Origin: Mesodorylaimus sp. YZB2_4
Lineage: Eukaryota; Nematoda; Enoplea; Dorylaimida; Dorylaimidae
Length of the DNA: 64,000 bases
Direction of reading: 5' to 3'
Assembly: GCA_030248295.1 (NCBI GenBank)
Contig: JASANH010000863.1
Span: forward strand, 372,001-436,000
Shown here: positions 33,723-45,276 of the stretch, piece by piece
How the letters are laid out: each line of letters starts with the position of its first letter
Numbering within the stretch: the first letter of the stretch is position 1
Made by a program: the position numbers and the translations under genes
The notes under the pieces: model-generated
The model's input: the letters and a program-made list of their open reading frames with translations, nothing else
What the model was told of the DNA's origin: nothing
Databases searched by the model: none

Positions 33723-34050
33723 TTATTTGGCTGGTTCTCGAATGGGACAAGTGTGAACTTCGGTCACCACAGCAATTGGAACACGGGAATTATTGACACG
33801 AATTTCAGGTATTCGGCGTCTAAAAATGGCGTGGCTTATTTCTAAGCATAAGATTTTAAGCAGTATTTTCACCTTTTACGTAATTTTAATGCAAGCCAAG
33901 TCCCAAAGATTACAATGGCAATTGCCGCCATGACTGATACAGTTATGACAATAGCCTAAAACATCGATTTAATCAACCTGAAGCAATCCTTTAATCACAG
34001 TTGCACAGACTACCCACCTCCCATTCAGGAATATTCTGCCTGGCAGTCAT
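33723..34050 (-). CDS. Small single-pass membrane protein
   Basis: Three exons (34018-34050, 33873-33955, 33723-33819) join in frame to 213 nt, 70 residues. The product has a short N-terminus (MTARQNIPEWE), one clear membrane segment (AIVITVSVMAAIAIVIFGTW), a basic stop-transfer KLRKRRR and a short tail ending EPAK. The charge pattern suggests the tail faces the cytosol. Splice sites are GT-AG with matching phases, which supports a real gene despite its size. I do not recognise the family. It converges on the six-hairpin gene. Confidence 0.6.
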
Positions 34051-35940
34051 CGTTCCAAAAATATGAACTTTCGAGCTGGACTTTACGAAATATCGGCTCT
34101 TGAGACCACTGCGCAAACAACAAACGCATCGAGGCTACTTTCGTATTAGGCATTACGTTTTAAATGGCGGGGTGATAAGATAAGAAATGACGTCTGTATT
34201 ACGGGCTTAGTGAACGCTAGGCTGGGTGGAATGCGTGCTTTCATGAGCGCCATAAAGTACTTGAGAAAGTGTTGGAGGATTTGTGCTCAGTTGTCAATAC
34301 AATGCAAGACAACATTAGTGTACGGAATTAGTGCTTGCTTGCTGCCTGCCTGCTGTCACTGGAGCATGGAGATGCGGACAGAAACTTCCAGCTTCCAAGA
34401 TGCACTGCCATATACTAGATGCACTAGATAGTTTAGAACGCTGGTTTTATCAAATGAAATCTATATATTCTAGTCAGGCTAATATTAAAGCTTTTCGAAA
34501 GCTGGGCTTTTTTAAACTCTTCTTTCTTAGGTCTGTTTTCATTCTCTGATAAGCACTGTTCCACGAAAGCGAAACCGAAAAAACCTACAGAAATTCGGTT
34601 TCTTGCCATTTCTGATTCAGAAAATAATGCTTAACGGTTTAGCAATAGTCTTGATTATTCTTTCTGCCAACGTCAGACAGGTGTGGCTGGGCTGCTGGTC
34701 TAATGCTCATGGCCAATATGTTGATGTGGGATGCACGTGGTGCACTGACTTCGCCACAGTGTTCAAATGCGAGGACGAAGGTAAAATTGTTCAATGGCGA
34801 TGCTTTATTAGGTGCATCAGCAACGATTGCGGCAGTCACTGCTTGGGCAGTACATGACTTAAAAACCCCTTCATTATTTTACAAAGCCTCGTCCGCACTC
34901 CAGTAAAATAGTTTTACAAACTTTGTTTTCGTAAGCGCAGCACTGAAAAAAATAAAATACTTTTTGGTGTTGTATTGTATGGTGTTTTTGGTGACTTGTT
35001 TCTATGAAAATCCGTAATGTATTCTTTTAGAAGCTAGCCGACTAAGCGCCTTTCTGAAAGCATTATCTCTGCTTAAAGCAACATCCCAATAATGTATCCG
35101 TACTGTACATGATACTGAAAGCACCTGAATAGAAATTCCCGTGAAAAAAACCATGGTTTGCCTCTTACCCAGTGACTGCCACGATAAAGCATTCTGTACC
35201 ATGGTTTATCACTTGTCGATCGCATTGTAGAGGCTTGCTGCTCTGGCGGGCAATGAACACAATGTTTTAACTGGTATCGATACAGTGGTATGCAGGAATA
35301 TCAGTTCATATAAAACATATGTTTATTACAACCGTGGCGGTATTGCCTAGTGCATACTGTACCAATAAGTGCTGAGAGTAAGGAGCAGTAGATTTCCTTC
35401 TGGGTATAAGCGCTCGATCATGGACCACCGAGGTTGACCGTAATTCCAGAACTCAAGCACGCCAAATCATTCATTCAATCGGGTCATGAACCATTCTTTA
35501 AAACGCGCAGGTGGATAAATCAATGCAAATACAGGATTTTAACTGGACGTAGTGCTTCAGTCTGGGAAGGCGGGGGCGAAAATTAATTGTCGGTGTAAAC
35601 AGTAAAGTTCCTATTCCGGCACCAAGCGCATGCATTGCCATACAGCACGTCACAGCACACGCCTACGTTTCTAACAAACAGCACTAACCTCTGACCTAAA
35701 GTCAATTAAAAACATTTTCTCGCTTTACATAATTTATAATTCGTAGTTCATAATTAATAATTCACTTACAAGGAACCTGCTTGGCTTGCCAGAATTTTTC
35801 CCACTTTTCTGACTCGCTGCATCATTTGCAGCCAAGAGCGTGTAGCGGTGAAAGGCGTGCGTTAGCTTGGCAGAGCTGGAAACCGATCGGCCCTGAGTTC
35901 AACTCTGGCCGTCTGAGAACTTCCCACTTTTCTGACTCGC

Positions 35941-36007
35941 GGCGTGAGAGGCAGACGCCTAGCCCACCGACCGTGGCCCGGTGGGTTAGGCGTCTGCCTC
36001 TCACGCC
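35941..36007. repeat. 28-bp inverted repeat within SINE-like DNA
   Basis: Arms 35941-35968 and 35980-36007 are reverse complements with one mismatch. The right arm contains GTGGGTTAGGCGTCTGCCTC, the tRNA-like A-box region also seen at 56810-56830. The palindrome looks like two opposed tRNA-like heads, from nested insertion or inverted duplication. Confidence 0.8.
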
Positions 36008-36350
36008 AGGTGCGCAGTTACGGGCGAGTGTTCGACTCGCGGGCCGGTTAATCATTTCGTGTAAAATGTGTCCCTTCACCCTCGAGTGCGCATTAGCGTT
36101 TGGTTACGCGGTAAAACTTAAACATGAACATGAACTTGGTGAAGTTCTCTCTCCGCCTTGCACGACTGGTGGCTGGCAACCCCCTTCATCCCTTCAGGGT
36201 CGATAAACGAGGGGAGGCCTCATGGTGCGGGAGGCTCTCGACTCTGTTTCCTTTCACTAACAGGGCAAGGGCTGGGTGTGGTTGCACCACGGGGTATTCG
36301 CCGACATCGCGGGGTAGGGGCTAAGTCGAGCTCTTGCCAAGCATGCATCC
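35969..36350 (+). mobile_element. tRNA-derived SINE, family D
   Basis: The head GTGGCCCGGTGGGTTAGGCG and a following GTGTTCGACTCGC resemble polymerase III A and B boxes. The head is shared with 56800-56877. The body runs on through CTCATGGTGCGGGAGGCTCT to about 36350. The right end is uncertain. Confidence 0.55.
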
Positions 36351-36843
36351 CGGATTGACCTTAGGCGATAGCAAGTTAGGGTCAAATAACAAGCCCCCCA
36401 GCCCACGGGTAAAGGGCCAAAAATCAACCCTCCCCCGGACAGACCAGGACGAATAAAAACTTATTTTGGTCAAGACTATTCTTGTACACATATAAGGCAG
36501 CCCTTCACTATAATCGTAAGATCTGCGATCTGTTAGCTACTTGTCTGCAGGCTATGAGCCCTGGCTGAGATGAGGAGAAGACGGTCTGTGCTGCAGATTG
36601 CGCGTTTTTTTGAGTTCATGTTCTTCTGCGAAGAGGTACGAGCACAATATTTCATGATATAATGCACATGAAAGGCATACAAGTGAACAGGCATATTACG
36701 TGCAGTCGACCAGATATTGCTGCTGTATATGGTGTTTCCGATGTGCCTGTGTGCATGAGATGATGAGTGACATAGGTCTAAGAATAAGGGAAGAGCACAG
36801 CAGTAATTTGTACCGGTGTATGTGGGTACATGTAGAGCATATT

Positions 36844-37905
36844 TCATCTTGTCTCTTTCAGCAATGCCTCGATCTTTGGCTGTATAGTATCTAATTTGCT
36901 GATACTATATTTCCTATTCTCTTTAAGCTTGAGAATTTCGCTTGTAATTATCCCATATTCGCCCTCCTCTGCGTTTTGTTGTCGATTTTGAATTGTCGTT
37001 TTCTTTGCCGCCTTCCATTTTTCATATGCATTGAAAGCCGCCATGAACAGTTCGAGGATTGTCATCGTGCTGAAGCCGGTATAAAAACCCAAATCGCCAC
37101 CAATCTGTGATATCAGCTGCTTCATTGTAAACAACTCCTTTTCACGAAAGAGAACATAAGATAGCATGTTGCAGCGGAATTTGGCCGTTGGATTAGCTTT
37201 GATCATGCCCGGCAATCCTTGTACGTTAGCTGGTAGTTATTCCTGTGTGTGACACGCGGCTCGCAAATTTTCTGGCGCACAATGTCCTTGATTCGACTGT
37301 CTGCTTCTTGTTTGGCTCGTTCCCAGCATTGATCATAAATGGCAGCATTGCAGATGGTCCGGTTGCTTATCACTGGCCAATTTATGTTTTTGGTGAAAAC
37401 TGATTTTATGATCTGGCTAAATTGATCGCATTGGCAAATTTCGGATATTGTTCTCATTCGCACGTTATCTAAACAGGCTTCCTTTGTAGCGTATTCATTG
37501 GTGCATGGCGAAACTTGAGAAATGTCGAAAGTACCATAACTTGAGATGACAACGGTTGTGGTTCGCTTGATAAATTTGTCGGCTGGAAAACCTTCAGGCA
37601 CTTGCACGTTTTCACCATTGATTTGTAGGCTGAAAATACCATACTCGTATATTAAAGGCGATGTGCCATTTTCCAAGTTCAATGTGGCACTTGTTCGATC
37701 GTTTTTATATTCTGCCCTGGGCGTGTTTACACTTAGGTCTTGATCCATTGGAAAAGAAGCGCAGAATGTAGTACCATTACTATCCACACTGAAATGATCA
37801 AGGTAAATTTTGTTGTCACTCGGAACGTTTATCGAGTCATTGGAAGTGATCCTCATGGCAAGCATGGGCTTTATGACATTTTGTACGATTGCCAACAGTT
37901 TTACA
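36844..37905 (-). pseudogene. Truncated, frameshifted DEG/ENaC channel paralog
   Basis: A degenerate tandem copy of the adjacent channel gene. It retains MRTISEICQCDQFSQI, RVTHRNNYQLTYKD and the pore-helix signature QLISQIGGDLGFYTGFSTM, followed by the second membrane segment. The N-terminal ~170 residues, including the first membrane segment, are missing: in-frame stops lie immediately upstream of about 37905. One base is missing at about 37205-37212 relative to the paralog (KDLSG versus KDCRA-stop), which separates the pore part from the extracellular part. It is most likely non-functional. An unseen upstream exon and a sequencing error could both be excluded by read evidence. Confidence 0.78.
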
Positions 37906-38111
37906 GTGTGATGGCTTTACTGACCATGCTTTACTCTTGACCCTATTCATTTTTTATTCAACATATATTTCGACAGGGCGAATTCCTGTGCATTAGGAAC
38001 ACAAACAGCTCAGAGAATTGTTTCCCAGTTATTTTTTTTCATCATGCTTTACTTCCACACACATTCTTCACATAAAACACAGAGGGACACACAGATGAGC
38101 TACTGTCCAGA

Positions 38112-39909
38112 CTAGAGTAGCGTCGTCAGTGGCCCACACACACACAATGCAACATAGAAAACGCTAGTGTCTGGACACTTGTCGTTTAATATAAAATTTT
38201 CTAAAGCAGCGTTTAATTTTTGTTCTGAACTTTCTACCCTGTCACAAATATGTTTCTCATTTTCTTTCATGTGCTCGATCTCAGTTAAAGCTAATTGGTA
38301 TTCGTTTGTGCGCAGCTTGTTTTTATCTGCCATAACCTTTGGTGCCTGAGTTATCACAGAGATGATGGTGCCACTTGTATCAATACGTGGAATTTGCTGG
38401 TTTGAATGTCGACGCTGCTTGTAAAAAGTGCAAACGAATAACAAAACTTGCACGATCCACAACATGCTAAAGCCTGTGAATAAACCCAAATCCCCACCCA
38501 CCTGAGATATTAACTGAGACACACTAAACTGCTGCTTTTCTTGAAAGTAGACATAACTTTGCTCAAGGCAACTAAATTTAATAGATGTGTGAGATTTGGA
38601 AAAAAAATGTGTGCCTGAAAGATCTTTATAGGTGACTTGAAAATTGATTCTGTGCGTTACGCACAGGTCGCATGTGCTGTCGTGCAGATATTGCTCGAGC
38701 CGACGTTTTGTATCTTCACGCTTCAAGCATTGATCATACAGTCTGGCAGTGCATCTTGGCCAGTTGTTGTCCGGTGTCCCACTTGTGATCGACGTGTTTG
38801 CCAGAGCTGCCTTGGCGAGCTCCGAATATCGCCTGCATTGACATATTTGGGCCAAGGCTCGTGCTTTCACGTCGCCCATGCACTCTTCTACACTGACATA
38901 TTCTGTGCTGCAGGGAGGGAAGTCGGACTTGTCGAAGGTGCCGTAAGAGGAAATAAGGATGGAGATCGATCGTTTGAAAAATATATTTGCGGATATTGAT
39001 TCAGGCAGCTGGACGTGATCTCCATTAATCTGTACCCTGATCAAGGCAGGGCGCGGCTTAGGTGGGCTTATTGGAGCTGGACCGAGATCCACAGAGGACT
39101 CGACGGTGATATCAAATTCGTATTCAACTTGGCGCGTGCTCACGTCCAGATCTTGGTCGAGCGGAATGAAGAAACACGGCAGGACTCCTTCAAGATTGAT
39201 ATCCACATAATCTAAGACAGTTTTACTGTTACTGTACTTGGCTATAGCGTCATTGAGGGAATTGACTCTTTGGGAGAACATCGGCCGCATTGCTGACCAC
39301 ATGATTTTCAAGAGATCGACGGTACGATCGCTTTGGATGAATGAATCGAGCAAGGCCATAGCAGCTGCTTCGCTATTGTTAATATGCAGAGATTGCATCA
39401 GGACGCGGTCAAAAAGTCGATTGTTGCTTGCCTTTTCCAACGTGAGAGCGTACTTGTATAAAATAAATACATCAAAGATGTCTTGGGGTGTTATCGATTG
39501 ATAAATATGTGGATCGCTTCTAGTCCAGATGTGATCATTTTTCAGAAGCGTCTCCGGAATGGCTGTGACCGCGCTTGAAATTGAAGATTCATAAGAAAAG
39601 TCAGTACCAGTGACTAGCCAACCAGGAAGTAAGCTGTCACCATAGGAAAGACAGATACGGGTCGAGCTGAGGAATGGAAACTTATCAGTGATAATAATAA
39701 CTTTGACTGATGTGTATTGATTATCCTTGATATAATCAAGTATGATGTGCATGACATCCCAAATCGCCACGCCAGTCAAGATGAACCCAACGACGGCATA
39801 CAGAACTATTGCCAGTTTGACCATGCTGGCAGCTTGCAAGAAAAGCCACGTACGAGTATCACGGAACTCAAAAACATGTGCTTCGGAGTGACCCGCCTGA
39901 TTTGATATA
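38112..39909 (-). CDS. DEG/ENaC-type sodium channel subunit
   Basis: A plasma-membrane, amiloride-sensitive-type cation channel subunit with two membrane segments and a large Cys-rich extracellular domain. The single large exon encodes HVFEFRDTRTWLFLQAAS, the first membrane segment (VKLAIVLYAVVGFILTGVAI) and the extracellular Cys motifs (ICQCRRYSEL, STCDLCVTHRINFQVTYKD). It then gives the selectivity-filter region QLISQVGGDLGLFTGFSMLW, equivalent to the family GxS motif (GFS here), the second membrane segment and a cytosolic tail. Open sequence continues upstream of MVKL to an acceptor (CTACAG) at about 39910, so a short first coding exon with the true start remains to be found further up. 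The gating stimulus cannot be told. It forms a tandem pair with the broken paralog 3'. Confidence 0.85.
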
Positions 39910-42900
39910 CTGTAGAAAATGATTCATTTATTATCCCTCCCATGACAACACGACATCAGAGAAAGGCATTAATCTTCAAGAATTTATACGCGCCCCCCCC
40001 CCCCTCAAAACCCAGACCACTCGTACATCATGTCTCTGCTCAATTTATTAAGACCAACTGCGACACGCTCGTAGATCGATCACCACCGGAAGTTGGAAGA
40101 GGATTTAACGAATTGCTGCTATCGAGTGAGTTTGGAGTTATCTTTTGAGAAATAAGTGTATCCAGTAAAAAGCCTGAAATGGTGAACTCGGCGCATCCGT
40201 CGTCTTCCTTAACTTTAACCCAGTTGTATCAAACTTGCTTCTCTATTACTTTGAGCCACATATTAGCTGACCATAATATATAAGCCTCTATAAGAGCTAG
40301 AATGGCTTTTACGATCCGTTATGCTCATTGTCCAAATGTGGATTGTGATTAGTGCGAATGTGGATTAATGTTCAAATGTGGATTAGTTGTGTGCTCATCT
40401 GTACAGTAGATTCAAAAAATTTCCTGCCTTTTCACATATATTTATAAAGCTTGGATGAAGCGTTATAATGACTGTTTATAGCGTTGCAATAGCCCCTCTT
40501 AAAATAGCCCGTGCGTACCTAATAACAGTTTAGTTAAAAGGCTGGTTCCCAAAATTAATCTGGCGCCAAATCTGGTTCAGATTCGAAAAATCCATTTCAA
40601 AATCGATAGTCTTGACCTTTTTGCAGTCTTTCATGATTCCACTTTATGGTATCTTATGACCGAATTGTTGTTGTGGTGGTGTGGTGGTTGTTGTTGCACA
40701 GTGGCCCCGAGTGGCGGTGGTTTTCTCAATGAATAATCGCATTATTGGGAAACAAGTTTGTCACGTTTTTGGTCTATTCAAGGCATAATTATTATGCCTC
40801 GAAACAAGCTCGAAGCAAGAAAGCAAATGGACAGACAGATACTGTACCAAATGAATGTACCTCATGGAGAGCTAACTGTACACAAAATACGGTTGATAAC
40901 AATACTTGATTTGAATGCATATGCGGAAAGTCTCCTCAATGTGTATGCGTTTTGCGTGATACGCAAATTGCGTACTCCAAAAAGTAAGCGTACAAGTTTG
41001 CGTATTGCGCATATGTCGTGTAGCAACTAATTATGTGACCTTGCCACCAAATACTGTAAATAATTATTCCGGAGACCATAAAAGCGTCCTAGACTGAGAG
41101 CATTGCTAGACTAGGACCTTAAGTTCCGACGTTGAGCAATTCCAAAATCGTGTTTCGCATGAAGACACTCCGCCAACTGCAATCAACCTGAGGCTTACAA
41201 TAAGAAAAGCAAATTCAAGTAGCTACGCGCGACTGATCTCAGCATTCGTGAAGAGAATAGCGATTCTAGCGAGTGGTAGAACAGAATTTGGCGAATTTTC
41301 ATGACATATTGGCGAAATAGACTCGATTTCAAAACAACGAACTGGCTGGTAACTGGCGACTTGGGCGGGACGATGTAGCGGGCTTGATTTAATTCACAGT
41401 ATCAATTAGTCAAACAAAATCCGTGAAGCCCGCGACAGCAACGGCGCAAAAACCCCCAGCGTTCTCCCCCAATATTCTTTCAACACTTTCTGGCAATCCA
41501 CCTTTCCCCCCAGTTGGTTCTTTCGGCTGGTCAGGACGTACGTGCGATTGCACTCAGCCTTGGTCAGCATGTGAAGCAGTGTGCAGTGAGAGCAAGGGGA
41601 CGATCTTCCTTCCGGCAAGCATGAGCTGCACTTTACATTCAACCAAGTTTGAGCGAGCTGTTATTTTTTCTTATTTCGTGGCCCTGATAGCTCAGTGGTA
41701 CGACATCGGGATTCGAGTCCTGTGGGCGTGATGCATTTGCACTGAGCAGTGTCACTGAGCCTTCCGAGGTGGCTGGTTTGGGTTTAGCCTTAAAGCGATT
41801 CCTTACAGCTACGACTGGGCAAGCTGGTTAAATCTACCTGTTAAGCTTCGTGGGTTTCCTCCCACGTGTAAGTCTTTTGTTTATTTTTGATCGTTATGGA
41901 AAAAAATATTAGAAAACCTTGTGTTGACCGTAGACTTGGGTGAAAAACTGGCGGATTCACTTGTTGGAGAATTCTATCGCAGCAAATACCCGACTCCTGA
42001 TGGCTGTTCTCTCATTTTACATCTGGTCATAAATGGCGCCAGGCTTGCTATACCAAAATCAGGACACGCACAAAGTTCAAAATCCTGTGATGATGTGATG
42101 ATGACACTTCAACAAAGTCAGGCAAATATTGACTGGTAAGAAAGATTCTTCAGCTAATGTTTTTTAGATTTTTTGCCGAATTTCAAGGGAACAACTGCCG
42201 AGCTAAAACGCTTGTCAAATATTGGCTTTGTTGCGACTATTAAGGAAAAGATGTATAAAGTACGTGCTCGAGTTCTTGCAAGTACGGTATATTTGACCCC
42301 CTGCCCGCGTGCACCTGCTAATTTGGTTTGTGGAAAAAAATTCCCAATAATTTTTAATTGAGCTCAAGCTGCTTATACCAAAGTCCGCATTACAGGTATG
42401 CATTGCGTGAAAGCAAGTTTGCGTATGCGTACACCAGGTGGAATGCGCATGCGTGTGCGTATACGCATCCAAATTTCAATGCGTAATACGCAAGCTTAGC
42501 GTATGCTTATTTTGTACGCCACTAACTAACATAAAATAGGCTCAGCGCGGCACAGGGATGTCCTGTCATTGGAAGTTGTAAGTATCAGGCGGAAAATGAA
42601 AGGGCCTTTTCAAACGCGCGCCAGAAGTTCAGAAGATTGGTAGAATCACATAGTACGCTCGCCAAATAAAGTGAATCTGACTGACTGAAGAGTGGTATTT
42701 GTCAGGAAGGCTACCCTTGCCGCAAGTGGCGGTGTAGGACGCGGGTGGTCGGCTTCCAATCAATGGAATGTCTGTGGGAAATCTGACCCTTCTCGTATGT
42801 AGGACGAGACAGCGCCGCACAATTGCGACACACTTTATTTGACAAGCGTCCTGGGTCGATTCCACCAATCTTCTGAATTTTTGGCACGTGTTTGGGAAGA

Positions 42901-44221
42901 TCCTTTCCATCTTCGCGCCTGATACTGCCAACCTCTCCTCTTGAATTTGCAGTGTGTTGAAGCGCATTCCACACAATGCTGTAGTCTTGCCATGGGTGGG
43001 TGATCGAGATTCCCATCTGTGATTCAACTGGCTTTGAGACCCGATGAATGAATCATCTGCTACTTTCTCAGTCTAACTCACTGTAGTCTGGCTGAATGGA
43101 AACCAAAAGCCTGACGGTGAAGAGCAGTGTTTTTGGACTGATTGTCAGACATGCCCAGACACAGCCTGTGGTATGCGCACCGCCTGAAAATCTTGTGTTA
43201 TCGATCTCGCCAGGTATATCCGGTCACTCCTTGCGTTCAAAGGAGGATTTAATTTTACATTGAAGCTGTCCGAAACTGGCAGAAGACGCAGGGAGGGAAG
43301 CACGAGATCTTCGTCTGGGGTCTTCTTTATCTACTTTTGTGCATCGGAATCGCTAAATCACATGGTTTCTGATCAACGATTAATCACATGCTCTCATCGT
43401 CAGTAACCCTGTCAAATACACTATATCGAAAGCTACTGGGGTCACATCGCAACGACATTTCGCATAGTCAACAGTCAGGGCGATGCATGAAGGTAATCAA
43501 AATTGACAGCCCGATCACCTATTTGAACAGTGGTGGCGTCAAACGCATGAGGCAGCACCGGGGCAAGGCTTGATACAAGATACAAGAATGATACAAGAAT
43601 ACCTTTTGCAATAATAATGCTCATAAGCACTGGTCATGACATGCACTGCTACAAAATTCCTAATGCTGATGACGATTCATGTCAGCAGAAGTATGCAGGT
43701 AGCGGACACACCCTATCGTCTGTAGGTTCTTGACTGCTGTTTGGCTCTCTGATTAAGGGACAAAATTCAACGAGCCGTTTTAAAATTGTTTACTGTCAGT
43801 GCCTCCGCAATTTAATCCCTGGCGTGTTATTCTATTGGGCATCTCACTTGGCCTGAAACCCCTCAGGATTCGTCGTGTCCACTGAAGCAGGCTAGCAACC
43901 TTTGCATCCGCAGCGTGTAACTAGGACCTAGCATTTGCTTCATGTTAGTCGAAACACAGATTGACGCCAACATCTTACGGGCTCCCCTTATTATATGCCC
44001 CTTGCGTCCCCGCTTCAGCCTTCAAAATCGATAAATTTATTTTAAAGTTAAGCCCAAGGGCATTCTTTCCAAGGAAACGGTACGCTTGTCTTTCTTACCT
44101 GACCAAGTCATGCGCTCCTTCTCTCGAGGCTCTATCAGCACGTAAGGAGGGAGGCTGTGCGGATAGATGGTCGCATGGTTTGCAAAGAATATATTTTCCA
44201 ACCTCAAATATTCCAGACCAC
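39910..44221. other. Intergenic, repeat-rich
   Basis: 4.3 kb without a supported gene, though it should hold the first exon of the DEG/ENaC channel. It contains a poly-C run (39998-40010), a CAACAAC-type simple stretch near 40660-40695, TGCGTA-rich sequence at 40915-41030 and 42400-42530 ending alike in CAACTAATTA/CACTAACTAA, and a shortened tRNA-like sequence at 41679-41730. Nothing else is recognisable. Confidence 0.45.
41679..41730 (+). repeat. tRNA-like SINE head, shortened
   Basis: TAGCTCAGTGG (A box, 41688-41698) and GGATTCGAGTCC (B box, 41709-41720) are near-perfect polymerase III promoter boxes, but only about 10 bases separate them. A functional tRNA needs about 30 or more, so this is a deleted tRNA or SINE head. 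Confidence 0.6.
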
Positions 44222-44548
44222 ATGGGCGATAATAAATTTTATTTGGGGATAGGTATCCTTCTTATTTGGATGTTTATCATGTTCCTATTCGCCAGCCCTT
44301 GGTGCATTCGCCAGCTGCGTCGCATTTGTTTCTCGAGCCAACCTCCAGCAGTCCAAAGAAATGGCAATGTGAAAAATGGGAGCAGCAGAGCCAATGCTGA
44401 GAAAGACCTCCGGCCCTCTCTGGCGTCATCACCTGCAAAAGTGGCTTATTGCCGACGAAATTCGGACGCACTTTTGCCAGTCCTAAATCCATTAACCTCG
44501 CTTGAGCGAAAAGCATCGGCGGACCCAAGAGTACACTGGAAAGAGTAA
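44222..44548 (+). CDS. Small single-pass membrane protein
   Basis: An open frame of 108 residues starting MGDNKFYLGIGILLIWMFIM. It has one hydrophobic segment at about residues 6-27 followed by basic WCIRQLRR, which predicts a signal-anchor with the tail in the cytosol. The hydrophilic tail is Ser/Arg-rich (RNGNVKNGSSRANAEKD, VAYCRRNSDALLPVLNPL). There is no family match that I recognise and no intron to confirm it. The frame stays open upstream of the ATG through repeat-like DNA, so chance cannot be excluded. Confidence 0.45.
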   Translation: MGDNKFYLGIGILLIWMFIMFLFASPWCIRQLRRICFSSQPPAVQRNGNVKNGSSRANAEKDLRPSLASSPAKVAYCRRNSDALLPVLNPLTSLERKASADPRVHWKE

Positions 44549-45276
44549 ATTAAATAGCTGAAGTTATGTTTCTAAGAAATTTTTAAAAGCAGACACGGTT
44601 TGAGTAATAGGACCAACCATTATTTGTGAATGTAAAATTTTAGTGAATCTGAAATGCGATGTTTTTGTGTGAGAAAACGGTTTTGGTCCCAGGGACCTAC
44701 CTACAGTGATACTTATAATCTGCATTTGCGCCTGCGCTGCAGAAGATTGTAGTAAGCAGCCAAAACTTCATTGTTCTTGTTCGGTGAGGATCCAAATTTT
44801 TGGGAGCAGAAATGAACTAAGGAATCTCCTTTTTTTGCCAGCCGTGCATTTTAGAATGAAATTTGGATATCTGGCCAGGATTCGATCAGTGGCTAATGCG
44901 AAAACCATGTTTTCATAGCATTCGAACAAATGTGTACAGGAAGTAGTAAATATTTTCAGGAAATGTTCCAGCTGTACAGTATTCTCTCCTGTGCTGTACA
45001 TGTGCCGTTCGGCATACAGGCAGGCTGTATCCAAGAATTCTTGTACCTATGTATATCCTAATAAAATGCATGCTGAGTTTCATGAGATGACTATTTTCAA
45101 AACATTCACTTAACATCCTGCATGTGCGAGTAACACGCACATACAGTACAGGACGTTCGAGCAAGAATCCTCATGGCATCTTCGTCTTTGGCAAAGCACA
45201 CAACACTGGCATTCAGTGCAATGAAAACATGTAATCACAGATATGCAATAGGATTTCGTCTTGATCTCGGCGCCTT

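Larger units (their letters stand above)
34051..36843. other. Intergenic, repeat-rich
   Basis: No supported gene across 2.8 kb. It contains tRNA-like SINE sequence at about 35860-36350 and a strong palindrome at 35941-36007. The sequence CCCACTTTTCTGACTCGC occurs twice (about 35800 and 35924). The rest shows nothing recognisable. Confidence 0.45.

Noticed and set aside
41679..41730. Possible tRNA gene
   Set aside because: A and B boxes are good but only about 10 bases apart, leaving no room for an anticodon arm.
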